From an uncultured Actinomycetes bacterium (GTDB taxonomy: Bacteria; Actinomycetota; Actinomycetes; Nanopelagicales; Nanopelagicaceae), in the NCBI GenBank assembly GCA_903838295.1, contig CAILXX010000004.1:62001-126000 (forward strand): 64,000 bases of DNA, written 5' to 3'. Position 1 is the first letter of the stretch, and each line of letters starts with the position of its first letter. Below, piece after piece: positions 21,144 through 32,412 of the stretch. Below the pieces are notes generated by a model, which was not told the origin of the DNA, did no database searches, and worked only from the letters and a program-made list of their open reading frames with translations. The translations under genes and the position numbers were made by a program.

Positions 21144-22687
21144 CTACTCGTAAACCCATTCGACGGGCTCTAATAAGTGTCTATGACAAGACTGGCTTAG
21201 TTGACCTTGGAAAGAATTTGAGCGCTGCTGGTGTCGAAATCCTTTCCACCGGATCCACGGCAAAAACGTTGGCTGCTGCAGGGGTTCCGGTAATTGCCGT
21301 AGAGGATTACACCGGATTTCCGGAGATGATGGGTGGACGTGTAAAGACTTTGCATCCACGAATTCATGGTGGGATCTTGGCTGATCAAAATAACTCAGAG
21401 CACTTGGCGGCAATTGCTGCCCACGACATCGCTCCATTTGATTTGATCGTGATCAATTTGTATCCATTCACTCAAACTATTGCGAGTACTGAAGACTTTG
21501 CCGAATGTATTGAACAGATCGACATTGGTGGACCTTCAATGCTTCGGGGAGCAGCCAAGAACCATGGTTCTGTTGCGGTGATATCAAGCCCTGGTCAGTA
21601 CGAATTGCTTGGCGCTGCTATCAAGGCGGGCGGTTTTACGCTCGAAGAACGTACTCGACTTGCAATGGAAACCTTTAGAACCACTGCAGAGTACGACATG
21701 GCTATTGCAACCTGGCTTGGTGATCGTCTGAATGTTGCGGATGAATGGAAGGCCGCAGTCTGGCATCGCATCGCTTCACTTCGATACGGTGAAAATCCAC
21801 ATCAAAGCGCCACCGCCTACAGTGTTGCGGGTATTACAACACCAGGTATTGCGCAATCTGTGCAGTTGCATGGCAAAGAGATGTCTTTCAACAATTACAC
21901 AGATGCTGATGCCGCAATAAGAAGTGCATATGATCATGCAGAACCATGCGTAGCGATCATCAAACACTCCAATCCATGCGGGATTGCAACGGCGTCCACG
22001 ATAGAAGCTGCATATAATTTGGCACACGCATGTGACCCGGTCTCTGCATTTGGCGGGGTAGTTGCCACAAATCGTCCAGTCTCGCTGACTATGGCGACAG
22101 CGCTATCAGAAGTCTTTACCGAAGTCGTTGTGGCACCCAGTTATGAAGATGGCGCTGTAGAGGTTCTTTCCAAGAAGCCGTCGATCCGAATTCTTACCTT
22201 GGCACATTATTCAAATCCAACGAGAGAGATTCGTCCAATTTCTGGTGGATTACTTGTGCAAGATAGCGATCTTGTTAGCGTTGCCGGTGATGTAGCTACC
22301 GATTGGAAGCAAGTATCAGGCGGACCGGTATCTGCTGATGTTTTGAATGATCTTCAGTTTGCTTGGCGCGCAGTTCGCGCAGTAAAGAGCAATGCAATTC
22401 TCTTGGCTCACAACGGCGCATCTGTTGGCGTAGGAATGGGTCAGGTCAATCGCGTCGATTCTGCAAAGCTTGCTGTTGCTCGTGCGGGTCAACGGTCTAT
22501 TGGATCAGTAGCATCTAGCGATGCCTTCTTCCCATTCGCAGATGGTCTCCAGATTCTCATTGATGCTGGGGTTGTAGCTGTCGTACAGCCTGGTGGAAGT
22601 GTTCGTGACGAAGAAGTTATTGCCGCAGCAAAAGCTGCAGGAATCGCCATGTTTTTCACAGGCGTACGTCATTTCTCACACGCATAA
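21140..22687 (+). CDS. purH: bifunctional AICAR transformylase / IMP cyclohydrolase
   Basis: Last two steps of IMP synthesis; 515 residues. The N-terminal cyclohydrolase domain has [34 protein letters not shown] and [17 protein letters not shown]. The C-terminal transformylase domain has [10 protein letters not shown], the catalytic Lys-His pair in [12 protein letters not shown] and [10 protein letters not shown]. The start GTG overlaps the purN stop. Together with purN, folD (formyl-THF supply), purK/purE and the gua genes, this window covers much of purine metabolism. Confidence 0.97.
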   Translation: MTTRKPIRRALISVYDKTGLVDLGKNLSAAGVEILSTGSTAKTLAAAGVPVIAVEDYTGFPEMMGGRVKTLHPRIHGGILADQNNSEHLAAIAAHDIAPFDLIVINLYPFTQTIASTEDFAECIEQIDIGGPSMLRGAAKNHGSVAVISSPGQYELLGAAIKAGGFTLEERTRLAMETFRTTAEYDMAIATWLGDRLNVADEWKAAVWHRIASLRYGENPHQSATAYSVAGITTPGIAQSVQLHGKEMSFNNYTDADAAIRSAYDHAEPCVAIIKHSNPCGIATASTIEAAYNLAHACDPVSAFGGVVATNRPVSLTMATALSEVFTEVVVAPSYEDGAVEVLSKKPSIRILTLAHYSNPTREIRPISGGLLVQDSDLVSVAGDVATDWKQVSGGPVSADVLNDLQFAWRAVRAVKSNAILLAHNGASVGVGMGQVNRVDSAKLAVARAGQRSIGSVASSDAFFPFADGLQILIDAGVVAVVQPGGSVRDEEVIAAAKAAGIAMFFTGVRHFSHA

Positions 22688-22710
22688 TTCTTACTTCTGC
22701 TAAATCGAGT

Positions 22711-22716
22711 TAGACT
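22711..22716 (+). promoter_or_regulatory. -10 element, predicted leaderless promoter of folD
   Basis: TAGACT, 6 bases, then the folD ATG at 22723. No ribosome site between purH and folD. Confidence 0.7.
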
Positions 22717-22722
22717 TCACAT

Positions 22723-23571
22723 ATGAGCGCACAGATCCTGGATGGTAAAGAGACTGCAAGAATAATAAAAGCAGAGTTAGCTGCTCGAGTCTTACCCATG
22801 AGAATCAAGCCAGGATTGGGTACCGTCCTTGTCGGTGATGACCCAGGATCGCATTCCTATGTTGGCGGTAAACACAAGGATTGCGCAGAAGTCGGTATTG
22901 CCTCCATCCGTGTCGATTTGCCTGCCACCGCAACTCAAGCCGATGTTTTAGCTGCGATCAAAGATCTTAATAATTCGAAGGAGTGCACTGGATATATCGT
23001 GCAGTTGCCATTACCAAAAGGAGTATCCGCTAATCTTATTTTAGAGAGCATTGATCCAGATAAGGATGCGGATGGACTGCATCCACTCAACCTTGGAAAA
23101 CTTGTGATTGGCGAACCAGCTCCATTGCCATGTACGCCTCGTGGCATTATCGAACTCTTACACCGTTACAACATCACTACCAAGGGTGCAGAGATTGTGA
23201 TTATGGGACGCGGGCTCACAGTTGGCCGTCCACTTTCTTTGTTGCTGACTCGCAAAGGTGATGATGCTACGGTGACAATCACGCACACCGCTACTAAGGA
23301 TGTTGCATTTCATACTAAGCGCGCAGATATCATCATCGCGGCGGTCGGCAGCGCTCATTTGTTAAAACCAGATATGGTCAAACCTGGCGCAACTGTTATG
23401 GATGTTGGCATCACGCGAACTGATGCAGGGCTCTTGGGAGATATTCACCCCGGAGTAGCAGAGGTTGCCGCATATATAGCTCCGATGCCTGGTGGAGTAG
23501 GACCAATGACGCGCGCGATGCTCATCTCTAATGTTGTAGAAATGGCGGAACGTGCTAACAACGCTCGGTAG
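22723..23571 (+). CDS. folD: methylenetetrahydrofolate dehydrogenase / cyclohydrolase
   Basis: Interconverts 5,10-methylene-THF, methenyl-THF and 10-formyl-THF, the cofactor used by PurN and PurH just upstream; 282 residues. Motifs are [15 protein letters not shown] with the catalytic Lys, [28 protein letters not shown], the NADP loop [16 protein letters not shown] and [12 protein letters not shown]. It overlaps the following DUF3017 gene by 20 bases. Confidence 0.97.
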   Translation: MSAQILDGKETARIIKAELAARVLPMRIKPGLGTVLVGDDPGSHSYVGGKHKDCAEVGIASIRVDLPATATQADVLAAIKDLNNSKECTGYIVQLPLPKGVSANLILESIDPDKDADGLHPLNLGKLVIGEPAPLPCTPRGIIELLHRYNITTKGAEIVIMGRGLTVGRPLSLLLTRKGDDATVTITHTATKDVAFHTKRADIIIAAVGSAHLLKPDMVKPGATVMDVGITRTDAGLLGDIHPGVAEVAAYIAPMPGGVGPMTRAMLISNVVEMAERANNAR

Positions 23572-23824
23572 TAAATTGCCGCGACTCAAAGGTTCACAGA
23601 TCCTTTGGCGCCGGCTCTCACTTGTACTCGTTGTAATCGGCGTCACACTTGGAACTTTTAGCGCGGTAAGAACATCTTCACTTTTTATATCGGTGGGAGG
23701 CGCTATTTACGCGTATTCGACCTATACCCACTCGGAAAAGAAGAGGAATATGGAATTGATCGTCCCTATGGGTCTATGCATCCTCCTATTTGTCGTGTCT
23801 TTGACCCTGCCTCACGCAAAGTAG
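23552..23824 (+). CDS. DUF3017 small membrane protein
   Basis: Ninety-residue protein with three hydrophobic segments (around residues 22-38, 44-55 and 68-86) separated by a charged SEKKRN loop. Size, topology and position directly after folD match the actinobacterial DUF3017 family, whose function is unknown. The GTG start lies inside the 3' end of folD. No catalytic residues can be recognised. Confidence 0.8.
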   Translation: MLTTLGSKLPRLKGSQILWRRLSLVLVVIGVTLGTFSAVRTSSLFISVGGAIYAYSTYTHSEKKRNMELIVPMGLCILLFVVSLTLPHAK

Positions 23825-23854
23825 GATTGGGCTAGTTCACTTCCAGGGGGTTTT

Positions 23855-24811
23855 ATGAGCAGGTCTGGCAAAGTCACGGTCGTAGGTAGCGGTTTTTATG
23901 GTTCGACAACTGCGCTTCGTTTAGCAGAATATGACATTTTCGACACAGTAGTACTTACAGATATCGTTGAAGGAAAGCCAGAAGGTTTGGCATTAGATAT
24001 GAATCAATCCCGCTCTATCGAAGGCTTTGAAACCAAAATAATCGGTGCAACAACTACGCCAGAAGGCGGCGGATACGAAGCCACAGCTAACTCTGATGTC
24101 GTAGTTATAACCGCTGGATTACCTCGTAAGCCAGGAATGTCTCGCATGGATCTCATCGGAGTCAATGCCGGAATTGTTCGCGGAGTTGCCGAAAATATTG
24201 CGAAGCATTCACCTAAGGCTGTCATTATCGTGGTCTCTAATCCGCTCGATGAGATGACAGCGCTCGCTCAACTTGCCACAGGATTTCCACATCACCAGGT
24301 AATGGGTCAAGCCGGAATGCTTGATACGGCTCGCTTTACAAACTTTGTTGCTGAAAAATTAGCAGTACCCGTCAACTCCGTTAAAACTCTTACTCTTGGT
24401 TCTCATGGTGACACCATGGTTCCAGTCCCAAGCCATTGCACGGTCAATGGCCAGCCTTTGACATCGCTCCTTTCGCAATCAGATATTGACGATCTTGTCG
24501 ATCGCACTCGCAATGGTGGCGCAGAAGTAGTCGCACTTTTGAAAACAGGTTCTGCTTATTATGCGCCATCTGCAGCAGCGGCCCGCATGGCAAAAGCGGT
24601 AATAGAAGATTCTGGCGCGATCATGCCGGTATGCGCGTGGGTTGATGGCCAATACGGGATCAACGGGGTTTATCTTGGAGTTGAAGCCAAGATTGGACGC
24701 ACTGGCGTGAAAGAAGTTGTCGAAACCAAGCTGACAGAGAATGAGGTTACGGCCTTGAAGGCTGCCGCAGATGCTGTTCGCGCCAAGCAGAGCGATGTAA
24801 AGGACCTGTAA
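23855..24811 (+). CDS. mdh: malate dehydrogenase, LDH-like type
   Basis: NAD-dependent oxidation of malate to oxaloacetate; 318 residues. The Rossmann motif is [28 protein letters not shown] carries the arginine in the substrate-specificity loop that marks malate rather than lactate dehydrogenase, and the catalytic His lies in [10 protein letters not shown]. It belongs to the compact LDH-like MDH group, not the larger cytosolic type of many actinobacteria. A GGGGG ribosome site precedes the ATG. The stop overlaps the icd start by one base, forming a TCA-cycle mdh-icd pair. Confidence 0.93.
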   Translation: MSRSGKVTVVGSGFYGSTTALRLAEYDIFDTVVLTDIVEGKPEGLALDMNQSRSIEGFETKIIGATTTPEGGGYEATANSDVVVITAGLPRKPGMSRMDLIGVNAGIVRGVAENIAKHSPKAVIIVVSNPLDEMTALAQLATGFPHHQVMGQAGMLDTARFTNFVAEKLAVPVNSVKTLTLGSHGDTMVPVPSHCTVNGQPLTSLLSQSDIDDLVDRTRNGGAEVVALLKTGSAYYAPSAAAARMAKAVIEDSGAIMPVCAWVDGQYGINGVYLGVEAKIGRTGVKEVVETKLTENEVTALKAAADAVRAKQSDVKDL

Positions 24812-26025
24812 TGAATAAGATTAAAGTCGAAGGTACCGTTGTCGAATTAGATGGCGATGAGATGACTCGGATTATTTGGCAGTTCATCAAGGACAAATTG
24901 ATCCTTCCTTATTTAGATGTAAATCTTGAGTATTACGACCTAAGCATCGAAAATCGCGATGCTACTGATGATCAGGTCACCATCGATTCCGCACATGCCA
25001 TTCAAAAGCATGGCGTTGGGGTTAAGTGCGCAACGATTACACCTGACGAAGCACGGGTTAAAGAATTTGGTCTTAAGAAGATGTGGAAGTCTCCAAACGG
25101 AACCGTCAGAAATATCTTGGGTGGAGTTATTTTCCGTGAACCAATCATCATTTCTAATGTTCCGCGCTTAGTCCCACATTGGACCAAGCCGATAGTTATT
25201 GGTCGTCACGCATTTGGGGATCAATATCGTGCCACAGATTTTCGAGTACCTGGTAAAGGGACGTTAACAATCAGCTTTGTCCCAGAGGGTGGCGGCGAAA
25301 AGATCGAACACGAAGTCTTTAACTTTCCTGGTTCGGGCATAGCGATGGCCATGTACAACTTGGACGATTCAATTCGTGACTTTGCACGCGCCAGCCTTAA
25401 TTACGGTTTGCTTCGCAAATTCCCGGTTTATCTTTCTACCAAGAACACTATCTTGAAGGCTTACGATGGACGTTTTAAAGATATCTTCGAAGAGATTTTT
25501 GAAGCCGAGTTTAAAGAGAAGTTTGCCGAAGCTGGAATTTGGTATGAACACCGTTTGATTGATGACATGGTAGCAATGTCACTTCGTATGGATGGCGGAT
25601 ATGTATGGGCCTGCAAAAACTATGATGGCGATGTTCAGTCAGATACCGTCGCACAAGGCTACGGATCACTTGGACTTATGACTTCGGTCTTGATGACTCC
25701 AGATGGAAAGACTGTTGAATCAGAAGCTGCTCACGGCACTGTGACTCGCCACTATCGTGATCACCAAGCCGGCAAGCAGACTTCTACTAACCCAATTGCT
25801 TCTATCTTTGCTTGGACACAAGGACTTTCCCATCGCGCCAAACTAGATAACAATCCGGCGCTAGCCCAGTTCTCCAAGACGTTAGAAGAAGTGTGTGTGA
25901 AGACAGTTGAATCTGGAAAAATGACTAAGGATTTGGCTCTTCTGATCTCAAAGGATGCTCCGTGGCTTAATACCCAAGATTTCTTAGCTGCTATTGACCT
26001 GAACCTGCAGAAAGCGCTTGCATAG
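24811..26025 (+). CDS. icd: NADP-dependent isocitrate dehydrogenase (eukaryote-like homodimeric type)
   Basis: Oxidative decarboxylation of isocitrate to 2-oxoglutarate; 404 residues. The opening [14 protein letters not shown] and [23 protein letters not shown] are typical of the homodimeric enzyme group shared with eukaryotes. Metal-binding aspartates lie in RLIDDMVA and [10 protein letters not shown], and the cofactor region has [13 protein letters not shown]. It is co-translated with mdh through a TAATG overlap. Transcription ends at the hairpin at 26042-26075. Confidence 0.96.
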   Translation: MNKIKVEGTVVELDGDEMTRIIWQFIKDKLILPYLDVNLEYYDLSIENRDATDDQVTIDSAHAIQKHGVGVKCATITPDEARVKEFGLKKMWKSPNGTVRNILGGVIFREPIIISNVPRLVPHWTKPIVIGRHAFGDQYRATDFRVPGKGTLTISFVPEGGGEKIEHEVFNFPGSGIAMAMYNLDDSIRDFARASLNYGLLRKFPVYLSTKNTILKAYDGRFKDIFEEIFEAEFKEKFAEAGIWYEHRLIDDMVAMSLRMDGGYVWACKNYDGDVQSDTVAQGYGSLGLMTSVLMTPDGKTVESEAAHGTVTRHYRDHQAGKQTSTNPIASIFAWTQGLSHRAKLDNNPALAQFSKTLEEVCVKTVESGKMTKDLALLISKDAPWLNTQDFLAAIDLNLQKALA

Positions 26026-26041
26026 TAGGTATTTCTTTAAT

Positions 26042-26075
26042 AAAAAAACCCCGGTCAATTATGACCGGGGTTTTT
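26042..26075. terminator. bidirectional intrinsic terminator between icd and ABC ATPase gene
   Basis: A7, CCCCGGTCA, loop ATTA, TGACCGGGG, T5. A perfect 9-bp stem with A- and T-tracts on both flanks serves the two converging genes. Confidence 0.94.
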
Positions 26076-26084
26076 AATTTCTCT

Positions 26085-27170
26085 TTACTTCTTTATGCGC
26101 TCTCCGCTGACTGAATCAAAGAGGTGGATAGCAGCTGGATTTGCCTGGACCGTGACGGTTTGTCCCGCCTTCGGTGGATTCTTTGGATCCCAGCGAACAA
26201 TTACTTGTGCACCTTCGTCTGTTGCGTTAGCAAACTTCACCGAAGAATCAACTGGACGTCCATAAACGAACGCGTCAGAACCGAGCTCTTCCACGACTTC
26301 TACAAGCACATCAAAACCGGTTGAAGCTGGTGTAAAGCCTTCTGGGCGTACACCTACGGTTACTGACGAACCTACAGAAGCAGGAACATCAATCTTGTAG
26401 TTTCCAAGATTTGCCTTGCCACCAGATACTGGTGCGGTCAAGAGGTTCATGGCTGGTGAGCCAATGAAGCCAGCAACGAATGCGTTGACAGGTGAGTCAT
26501 AAAGATTACGAGGAGTATCGACTTGTTGTAGCAGGCCATCTTTCAGAACTGCCACGCGATCACCCATGGTCATAGCTTCAACCTGATCGTGTGTTACATA
26601 AACAGTCGTGATCCCCAAACGACGTTGTAGCGCTGCGATTTGGGTACGAGTTGCTACGCGCAACTTTGCATCAAGGTTTGATAGTGGCTCATCCATCAAG
26701 AAGACCTGAGGTTCACGAACAATCGCGCGACCCATTGCCACACGCTGACGTTGTCCGCCAGAGAGCGCCTTTGGTTTGCGGTCTAAATATGGCTCGAGGT
26801 CCAAGAGTTTTGCGGCTTCAAGAACGCGACGATCGCGCTCTGACTTATCTACGCCAGCAATCTTGAGCGCGAAGCCCATATTTTCTGCAACCGACATGTG
26901 CGGATAAAGAGCGTAAGACTGGAATACCATCGCGATATCGCGATCCTTTGGTGCAACGTCAGTGACATCACGATCACCAATTCGAATCGAACCGTTATCG
27001 ACTTCTTCAAGTCCGGCGAGCATGCGAAGTGATGTTGACTTACCGCAACCAGATGGTCCAACCAAGACGAGGAATTCGCCATCGTTGACGGTGAGATTTA
27101 ATTTATCTACTGCCGGCTTAGTTGTGCCGGGATAAATACGTGATGCGTTTTCGAATACTACGGATGCCAT
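26085..27170 (-). CDS. sugar ABC transporter ATP-binding protein (UgpC/MsiK-type)
   Basis: ATPase of a carbohydrate ABC importer, 361 residues. Walker A is GPSGCGKST, the Q-loop is MVFQSYALYPHMSV, the signature is LSGGQRQRVAMGRA, Walker B is VFLMDEPLSNLDAKLR, and the switch His is in VTHDQVEAMTMGD. The C-terminal 120 residues form the OB-fold (TOBE) regulatory region typical of the MalK/UgpC/MsiK group. There is no permease or binding protein beside it, which fits a MsiK-like shared ATPase serving several sugar importers. The leader carries a GGAG ribosome site and a palindrome at 27189-27206. Confidence 0.92.
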   Translation of the reverse strand: MASVVFENASRIYPGTTKPAVDKLNLTVNDGEFLVLVGPSGCGKSTSLRMLAGLEEVDNGSIRIGDRDVTDVAPKDRDIAMVFQSYALYPHMSVAENMGFALKIAGVDKSERDRRVLEAAKLLDLEPYLDRKPKALSGGQRQRVAMGRAIVREPQVFLMDEPLSNLDAKLRVATRTQIAALQRRLGITTVYVTHDQVEAMTMGDRVAVLKDGLLQQVDTPRNLYDSPVNAFVAGFIGSPAMNLLTAPVSGGKANLGNYKIDVPASVGSSVTVGVRPEGFTPASTGFDVLVEVVEELGSDAFVYGRPVDSSVKFANATDEGAQVIVRWDPKNPPKAGQTVTVQANPAAIHLFDSVSGERIKK

Positions 27171-27188
27171 TATGGGTGACTCCTTCTC

Positions 27189-27206
27189 CGGGCAGGTACG
27201 TGCCCG
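27189..27206. promoter_or_regulatory. 18-bp near-palindrome in leader of ABC ATPase gene
   Basis: CGGGCAGGTACGTGCCCG matches its own reverse complement at 16 of 18 positions. It lies 18 bases upstream of the ATPase start, just before the ribosome site, so it could be an operator or an RNA hairpin. A second small palindrome, ATCCTAAGGAT, sits at 27210-27220. Confidence 0.45.
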
Positions 27207-27334
27207 ACGATCCTAAGGATGAAGGTAAAGCGCCTGCCGACGGGAGCCTGCAGGTGGGTAAAGGTTATAGGTGGTGGGCAAAAAGGGAAACTAGTAGCGC
27301 CTAAGAATTTTGGGCTCAGGTGTTGCCTTGGCGA

Positions 27335-27340
27335 TACCCT
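27335..27340 (+). promoter_or_regulatory. -10 element, predicted leaderless promoter of CorC-like gene
   Basis: TACCCT followed by 7 bases and the ATG at 27348; no ribosome site. Confidence 0.5.
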
Positions 27341-27347
27341 TACGACC

Positions 27348-28697
27348 ATGGAGCCCAACCCCCCGATCGGCAGTACTGGCCAGCTGATCCTCGATCTCTT
27401 CTTGGTCCTCCTTTTTATCATCGTGGCCGGCCTCTTTGTAGCAGCAGAAATCGCCCTTATCTCCCTTCGCGAGTCCCAACTCCGCCAGATGGAGGCGAGC
27501 GGGGGGAAGGTCCGCCGAACCGAACGTCTTGCTCGTCTGGCTCGTCTGACTAAGAACCCCAATCGGTTTCTGGCTGCGGCGCAGGTGGGAGTCACTTTCT
27601 GCGGTTTTCTATCCGCGGCCGTTGGATCCGAACGGCTTGGTACAGGATTCGTTATTCCAATCCTTGAACGTTGGGGAGCTTCACATTCTCTGAGCACCGG
27701 AATTTCCCTGGTCTTTCTGACCATAGTTATTGCTTATATCTCCCTTGTCTTTGGAGAATTGGTACCGAAGCGACTTGCTCTCTACCGCACTGAAAAAATT
27801 GCGCTCGCTGCTGCACCGACGATCGATCGAATTGCACAAGTATTTCGTCCCGTAATTTGGTTGCTCTCTAAATCAACCGATACGATCGTTAAAATATTTG
27901 GAGTACGTCCCCAAGAAGTGCGCAGTGAAATATCTGAGGCAGAACTCCTCGACTTGGTCACGGGTCATGCGGCTCTATCTGATGAAGAGCGAGATATTGT
28001 CGAAGATGTCTTTAATACCGGGGACCTTTCGCTCCATGAAATTATGGTTCCTAGAACCGAAGTAGATTTTATGGATGTTGGATTGACCCTGACCGAAGCC
28101 AAGAATCTTGCAGCAAAGACGGTTCATAGTCGCTATCCAGTCACGCGTGGCTCTAGCGATGAGGTTATTGGATTCTTGCATGTGCGAGACTTATTGAACC
28201 TGCGTGAAGAAGATATGAACAAGACGCTGATGGAGATAATGCGCCCAATAATTTTCTTGCCAGGAACGAAAGGTGTCTTACCCGCGCTAACAGAGATGCG
28301 AGTGAAACGATCTCATTTGGCGATTGTTCTAGATGAATATGGTGGGACTGACGGCATTGTGACTCTTGAGGATATCGTGGAGTGTTTTATTGGAGACATT
28401 CACGACGAATATGACACAGCGGAGCAAGAAGTCATGGCGCAAGCACGCTCTGGTGATTTTGAGGTTGATTCCCTTATCTCCCTTGAAGACCTTAAAGAGC
28501 AGACGGGGATCAATATTCCTAGCGGACCCTACGAGACTGTAGGCGGATTTGTTATGCACTCGCTGGGCCGCCTGGCGGAACCACACGATGTCATTAATAC
28601 CCCAACTGCTCGGATAACCGTCTTAAATCTGGAAGGAAAACGCGCCGGTCAATTATTGATCTCGCGGTTGGAATGGGAAGATAGCTCCCATGAATAA
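27348..28697 (+). CDS. CNNM/CorC (hemolysin C) family membrane protein with CBS pair
   Basis: Predicted divalent-cation transporter or regulator, about 449 residues. The N-terminal CNNM domain (residues 1-190) has three to four hydrophobic helices ([37 protein letters not shown]...). Two CBS motifs follow ([32 protein letters not shown]), then a C-terminal CorC_HlyC domain ([22 protein letters not shown]). I start at the ATG at 27348, giving a normal N-terminus; an earlier in-frame start would add 43 unlikely residues. Family members have been linked to Mg2+/Co2+ export. It overlaps trpS by 8 bases. Confidence 0.88.
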   Translation: MEPNPPIGSTGQLILDLFLVLLFIIVAGLFVAAEIALISLRESQLRQMEASGGKVRRTERLARLARLTKNPNRFLAAAQVGVTFCGFLSAAVGSERLGTGFVIPILERWGASHSLSTGISLVFLTIVIAYISLVFGELVPKRLALYRTEKIALAAAPTIDRIAQVFRPVIWLLSKSTDTIVKIFGVRPQEVRSEISEAELLDLVTGHAALSDEERDIVEDVFNTGDLSLHEIMVPRTEVDFMDVGLTLTEAKNLAAKTVHSRYPVTRGSSDEVIGFLHVRDLLNLREEDMNKTLMEIMRPIIFLPGTKGVLPALTEMRVKRSHLAIVLDEYGGTDGIVTLEDIVECFIGDIHDEYDTAEQEVMAQARSGDFEVDSLISLEDLKEQTGINIPSGPYETVGGFVMHSLGRLAEPHDVINTPTARITVLNLEGKRAGQLLISRLEWEDSSHE

Positions 28698-29694
28698 GCC
28701 ACGGGTACTTTCGGGAATTCAGCCCACGAATGGCTCTTTTCATCTGGGTAACTACCTTGGTGCAGTCAAGCAATGGGTAGAACTTCAAGAAAGTCATGAT
28801 GCTTTCTATTGTGTCGTTGATTTGCATGCGCTTACCTCTTCGCCAGATCCCAAGGAGCTTCGTAAGAACACTTTGACTTCTGTTGCACAATTATTGGCAT
28901 TGGGATTGAATCCAGACCATTGCACTCTCTTTGTTCAGTCACATGTACCTGCACATAATCAATTGGCTTGGGTAATGGAATGTATGACAGGCATGGGTGA
29001 GGCAAGTCGCATGACCCAATTTAAAGATAAGTCACAGAAGACTGGCACCGACCGAATTGGGGTTGGTGTATTTACCTATCCGATGTTGATGGCTGCCGAC
29101 ATCTTGCTATATCAGGCGGATCAAGTTCCGGTGGGAGAGGACCAACGTCAACATATCGAACTGACTCGTGATTTGGCCGAACGGTTTAATACAACCTATG
29201 GGAAAGCTTTGACTATTCCAGAGGGCTATATTCTCAAATCGGGTGCGAAAATTTATGACTTGCAGGATCCATCGTCGAAGATGAGTAAATCAACTGAATC
29301 CTTATCTGGATTAATCGAAATTCTTGATACGCCAGAGGTCAATACCAAGAAGATAAAGAGCGCCATAACTGATACCGGTCGTGAAATTAAATTTCATACC
29401 CAAGAAAAACCTGGTATCTCCAACCTGCTTACTATTTTCTCTGCTCTCTCAGGGAAGTCAGTTACCGATATTGAGAAAGATTTTGAAGGAAAAGGCTATG
29501 GCGACTTCAAGGGCGCTGTTGCAGAAGTAGTCGTCGAATATTTGCGCCCGGTGCGAGCCAAGGCACTTGAATTGCTTGATGACCCCACCCACTTATCTAA
29601 GATTCTTCACGCCGGCGCAGAAAAGGCCGCTGTAGTCGCAGATAAGACAGTTGCTGATGTTTATGAACGAATTGGTCTTATTCCACGTGCGTAA
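28690..29694 (+). CDS. trpS: tryptophanyl-tRNA synthetase
   Basis: Class I aminoacyl-tRNA synthetase charging tRNA-Trp, 334 residues. The opening [18 protein letters not shown] contains the HIGH-equivalent, then [33 protein letters not shown] for tryptophan binding, and KMSKS in [12 protein letters not shown]. The ATG lies inside the end of the CorC-like gene. The 3' end overlaps the start of the following binding-protein gene by 8 bases, so the three genes form an operon. Confidence 0.96.
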   Translation: MNKPRVLSGIQPTNGSFHLGNYLGAVKQWVELQESHDAFYCVVDLHALTSSPDPKELRKNTLTSVAQLLALGLNPDHCTLFVQSHVPAHNQLAWVMECMTGMGEASRMTQFKDKSQKTGTDRIGVGVFTYPMLMAADILLYQADQVPVGEDQRQHIELTRDLAERFNTTYGKALTIPEGYILKSGAKIYDLQDPSSKMSKSTESLSGLIEILDTPEVNTKKIKSAITDTGREIKFHTQEKPGISNLLTIFSALSGKSVTDIEKDFEGKGYGDFKGAVAEVVVEYLRPVRAKALELLDDPTHLSKILHAGAEKAAVVADKTVADVYERIGLIPRA

Positions 29695-30676
29695 ATTAGG
29701 TGTGTGCCTTTTAGCACTTGCCTTGATCGTCCCTGCGACTTCGGTCCAAGCGACTAACCCAATACGAATCGCTATTGCCTATGACCTTGGCGGACGTGGT
29801 GATCATGGAATTAATGATGCTGTGGCGGTTGGGGTAGACGCCATTAAAAAGAAATTTGGACTTACATCACTAGATGTTCGAGAGATGGTTACAAATGGAT
29901 CCGAATCTGATCGTGAGAAGCGGTTACAGTTTTTAGCGGATGCAAATTACGCATTGGTGATTGCAGTTGGTAGCGCATATGCCAAAGCTGTAAATGTGGT
30001 CTGCTTGGCGAATCCAAATACGCAGTTTGCCATCATTAACGATTCATCTGTCGCAAACCTCAATGTCAGTAATATGACATTCCAGAATTCTGATGGAGCG
30101 TATTTAGCCGGGGTCTTAGCGGGTGCTGCCACCAAGAGTAACAAAGTTGGATTCGTTGGACCAGTCGCGTTGGCCAATGTATATGCAGACTTTCAATTGG
30201 GAGTCGCTTCCGTTAAGCCAAAGGCAATCACGTATAGTCAGATTTCGGATTATGTTTCTGCCAGAGATGTTCAAAGTCTTAGTACCCGAGGAGTGGATGT
30301 AATTTTCTCGGAGTGGTCTACAACTAGCGACGTCCAGGATTCGTTCACAACGCTCTCCACGAAGCAGCACCCCCTTTATTTAATCGGAGTATCGCCTGAT
30401 CAATATTTTCTCTTGAACAAAAATGGCCAGAAGTATTTGCTTGGCGCGGTGACTAGGAGATTGGATTTGGCAACGCAAGATGTCATGCTTGCTGCGCTCC
30501 ACTCAGTAACAATTGAGGATGTGCTGGATCCAAATCTTGGAATCTTTGGGCAGCTCTATAGTGTTAAGTCAGGGGGCGAATCAATGGCATTAACGAATTT
30601 GGGTTCGGCCTATTCCAAACCGGTGGCAATTGCCATAAAAGCGCTAAAAGCGGGGAAGATAAAACTTAGTAATTAA
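29687..30676 (+). CDS. BMP-family periplasmic-type binding protein
   Basis: Exported substrate-binding protein of the BMP/Med family (type I periplasmic fold), about 329 residues. The GTG at 29687 gives a signal peptide: RKLG, hydrophobic [12 protein letters not shown], likely cut after SVQA. It has no lipobox Cys near the cleavage site. The mature protein begins [20 protein letters not shown], like BMP proteins that bind purine nucleosides, followed by [15 protein letters not shown]-like ([12 protein letters not shown]) and GFVGP segments. No ABC permease or ATPase lies beside it. Its function after trpS is unclear; nucleoside capture is a family-based guess. It converges with the carboxylase gene, overlapping by 4 bases. 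Confidence 0.82.
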   Translation: MRKLGVCLLALALIVPATSVQATNPIRIAIAYDLGGRGDHGINDAVAVGVDAIKKKFGLTSLDVREMVTNGSESDREKRLQFLADANYALVIAVGSAYAKAVNVVCLANPNTQFAIINDSSVANLNVSNMTFQNSDGAYLAGVLAGAATKSNKVGFVGPVALANVYADFQLGVASVKPKAITYSQISDYVSARDVQSLSTRGVDVIFSEWSTTSDVQDSFTTLSTKQHPLYLIGVSPDQYFLLNKNGQKYLLGAVTRRLDLATQDVMLAALHSVTIEDVLDPNLGIFGQLYSVKSGGESMALTNLGSAYSKPVAIAIKALKAGKIKLSN

Positions 30677-32412
30677 TCATCAATAACGCAGAGCATTTGG
30701 CCGCTTGAAACGGTCTGCCCAACACCAATACCCAATTGAGCAATTATGCCTGCCTTGGGTGCGATTAGTGCCTGTTCCATCTTCATCGCTTCTAATACAA
30801 CGATCAGATCTCCTGCTTGAACCCTGTCCCCATTTGCCTTGAGAATCTTTACAACGGTGCCTTGCATCGGGCTATTAATTGAATTTCCAGAATTTTTTGC
30901 AACACTATTGCTCTTAATTTTATGGCGCTTTTCGGCAGGCGCTTGTGAATGGAGGACAACTTCAAAGCGATGTCCGTTTACTTCTGCGATGACTTTTTGA
31001 GATGCAACTTTTGATGCTGCTACTTCTTCCTTATACGAGAAAGCGGGAATCTGGTTATCAAATTCGTTTTCGATATAACTTGTATAAACCTTGAAATCTT
31101 CGGTGTAATTTGGATCTTCGACAATTGCCCGATGGAATGGCAGAGCGGTTGCCAAACCACCGATCTCAAATTCTCGTAGCGCACGGCGGGCTCGTTCGAT
31201 AGCTTCTTTACGTGTCGCACCAGTGATGATCAACTTTGCAAGTAATGAGTCAAAGTGAGATCCGATCGTGTGTCCATGATCAAAGCCGGCATCGATTCGG
31301 ATACCTGGGCCTGAAGGAACTTCCCATTTGGTGATGGTTCCTAGAGAAGGAAGGAAACCATTTCCTGGGTCTTCACCGTTTATCCGAAATTCGATACTGT
31401 GACCACGAATAACTGGGTCAACCGGACTTATTGCTTCACCAGATGCAATCTTGAGTTGTTCGCGTACTAGATCTAGACCCGTAACTTCCTCACTGACGGT
31501 GTGCTCTACCTGCAAGCGGGTATTTACTTCTAGAAACGAAATAGTTCCATCTTTACCGACCAAGAATTCGCAGGTTCCGGCTCCTACATACCCGACTTCG
31601 AGCATGATGGCCTTTGAAGAGTCATAAAGTTGTTTGGTCTGAGCTTGCGTCAAAAATGGGGCAGGAGCTTCTTCGACTAGCTTTTGGTGGCGACGTTGTA
31701 ACGAGCAGTCGCGTGTGCTGACCACAATAGCGTTTCCGTGCATATCAACGAGACACTGGGTTTCTACATGCCGAGGCTTGTCTAAGTAGCGCTCGACAAA
31801 GCATTCCCCGCGACCAAAGCCAGTAATGGCCTCACGAACCGCAGATGCAAATAATTCTGGAATCTCTTCGATAGTGAAAGCCACTTTCAGGCCACGGCCA
31901 CCACCACCATGTGCCGCCTTGATAGCAACGGGTAGCCCATGTTCCTTGGCAAATGCAATAACTTCATCCGGGGAATCGACGGGATCTGCAGTTCCTGCAA
32001 CCAGTGGGGCTCCAACTTTTGCGGCAATTTTTCTCGCAGAAACCTTGTCTCCTAGTTCGCGAATAGCTGCTGGTGGCGGTCCGATCCAAATAAGTCCCGC
32101 ATCAATGACTCGTTGCGCAAATTCTGCATTCTCTGAAAGGAAACCATAACCTGGGTGTACAGCATCGGCACCAGATTCCGTTGCGATCGCCAAAATCTTG
32201 GCTTGATCTAAATATGTTTCTGCTGCAGATAATCCATTGAGCGCAAATGCTTCATCAGCGGTTGCTACATGTAACGAATTACGGTCTTCATCCGAATATA
32301 AAGCGATGCTTTTGACACCATGGTCGCGACAAGCGCGAGCAACACGAACCGCGATTTCACCTCGGTTGGCGATCAAAACAGAGGAAATCTTCTTAGCAGG
32401 TGTCTGAGTCAT
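30673..32412 (-). CDS. accA3: acyl-CoA carboxylase alpha subunit (biotin carboxylase + BCCP)
   Basis: Carboxylates its own biotin for acetyl-/propionyl-CoA carboxylation, feeding fatty-acid synthesis; 579 residues. The biotin carboxylase domain (1-450) has [17 protein letters not shown], the ATP loop [12 protein letters not shown], and [14 protein letters not shown]. The biotinyl domain at the C-terminus has EAMKMEQAL with the biotin Lys. Last gene of accD-accE-maf-accA, starting right after the maf stop. It is the actinobacterial AccA3-type fused subunit and needs BirA, encoded divergently upstream of the operon. Confidence 0.95.
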   Translation of the reverse strand: MTQTPAKKISSVLIANRGEIAVRVARACRDHGVKSIALYSDEDRNSLHVATADEAFALNGLSAAETYLDQAKILAIATESGADAVHPGYGFLSENAEFAQRVIDAGLIWIGPPPAAIRELGDKVSARKIAAKVGAPLVAGTADPVDSPDEVIAFAKEHGLPVAIKAAHGGGGRGLKVAFTIEEIPELFASAVREAITGFGRGECFVERYLDKPRHVETQCLVDMHGNAIVVSTRDCSLQRRHQKLVEEAPAPFLTQAQTKQLYDSSKAIMLEVGYVGAGTCEFLVGKDGTISFLEVNTRLQVEHTVSEEVTGLDLVREQLKIASGEAISPVDPVIRGHSIEFRINGEDPGNGFLPSLGTITKWEVPSGPGIRIDAGFDHGHTIGSHFDSLLAKLIITGATRKEAIERARRALREFEIGGLATALPFHRAIVEDPNYTEDFKVYTSYIENEFDNQIPAFSYKEEVAASKVASQKVIAEVNGHRFEVVLHSQAPAEKRHKIKSNSVAKNSGNSINSPMQGTVVKILKANGDRVQAGDLIVVLEAMKMEQALIAPKAGIIAQLGIGVGQTVSSGQMLCVIDD

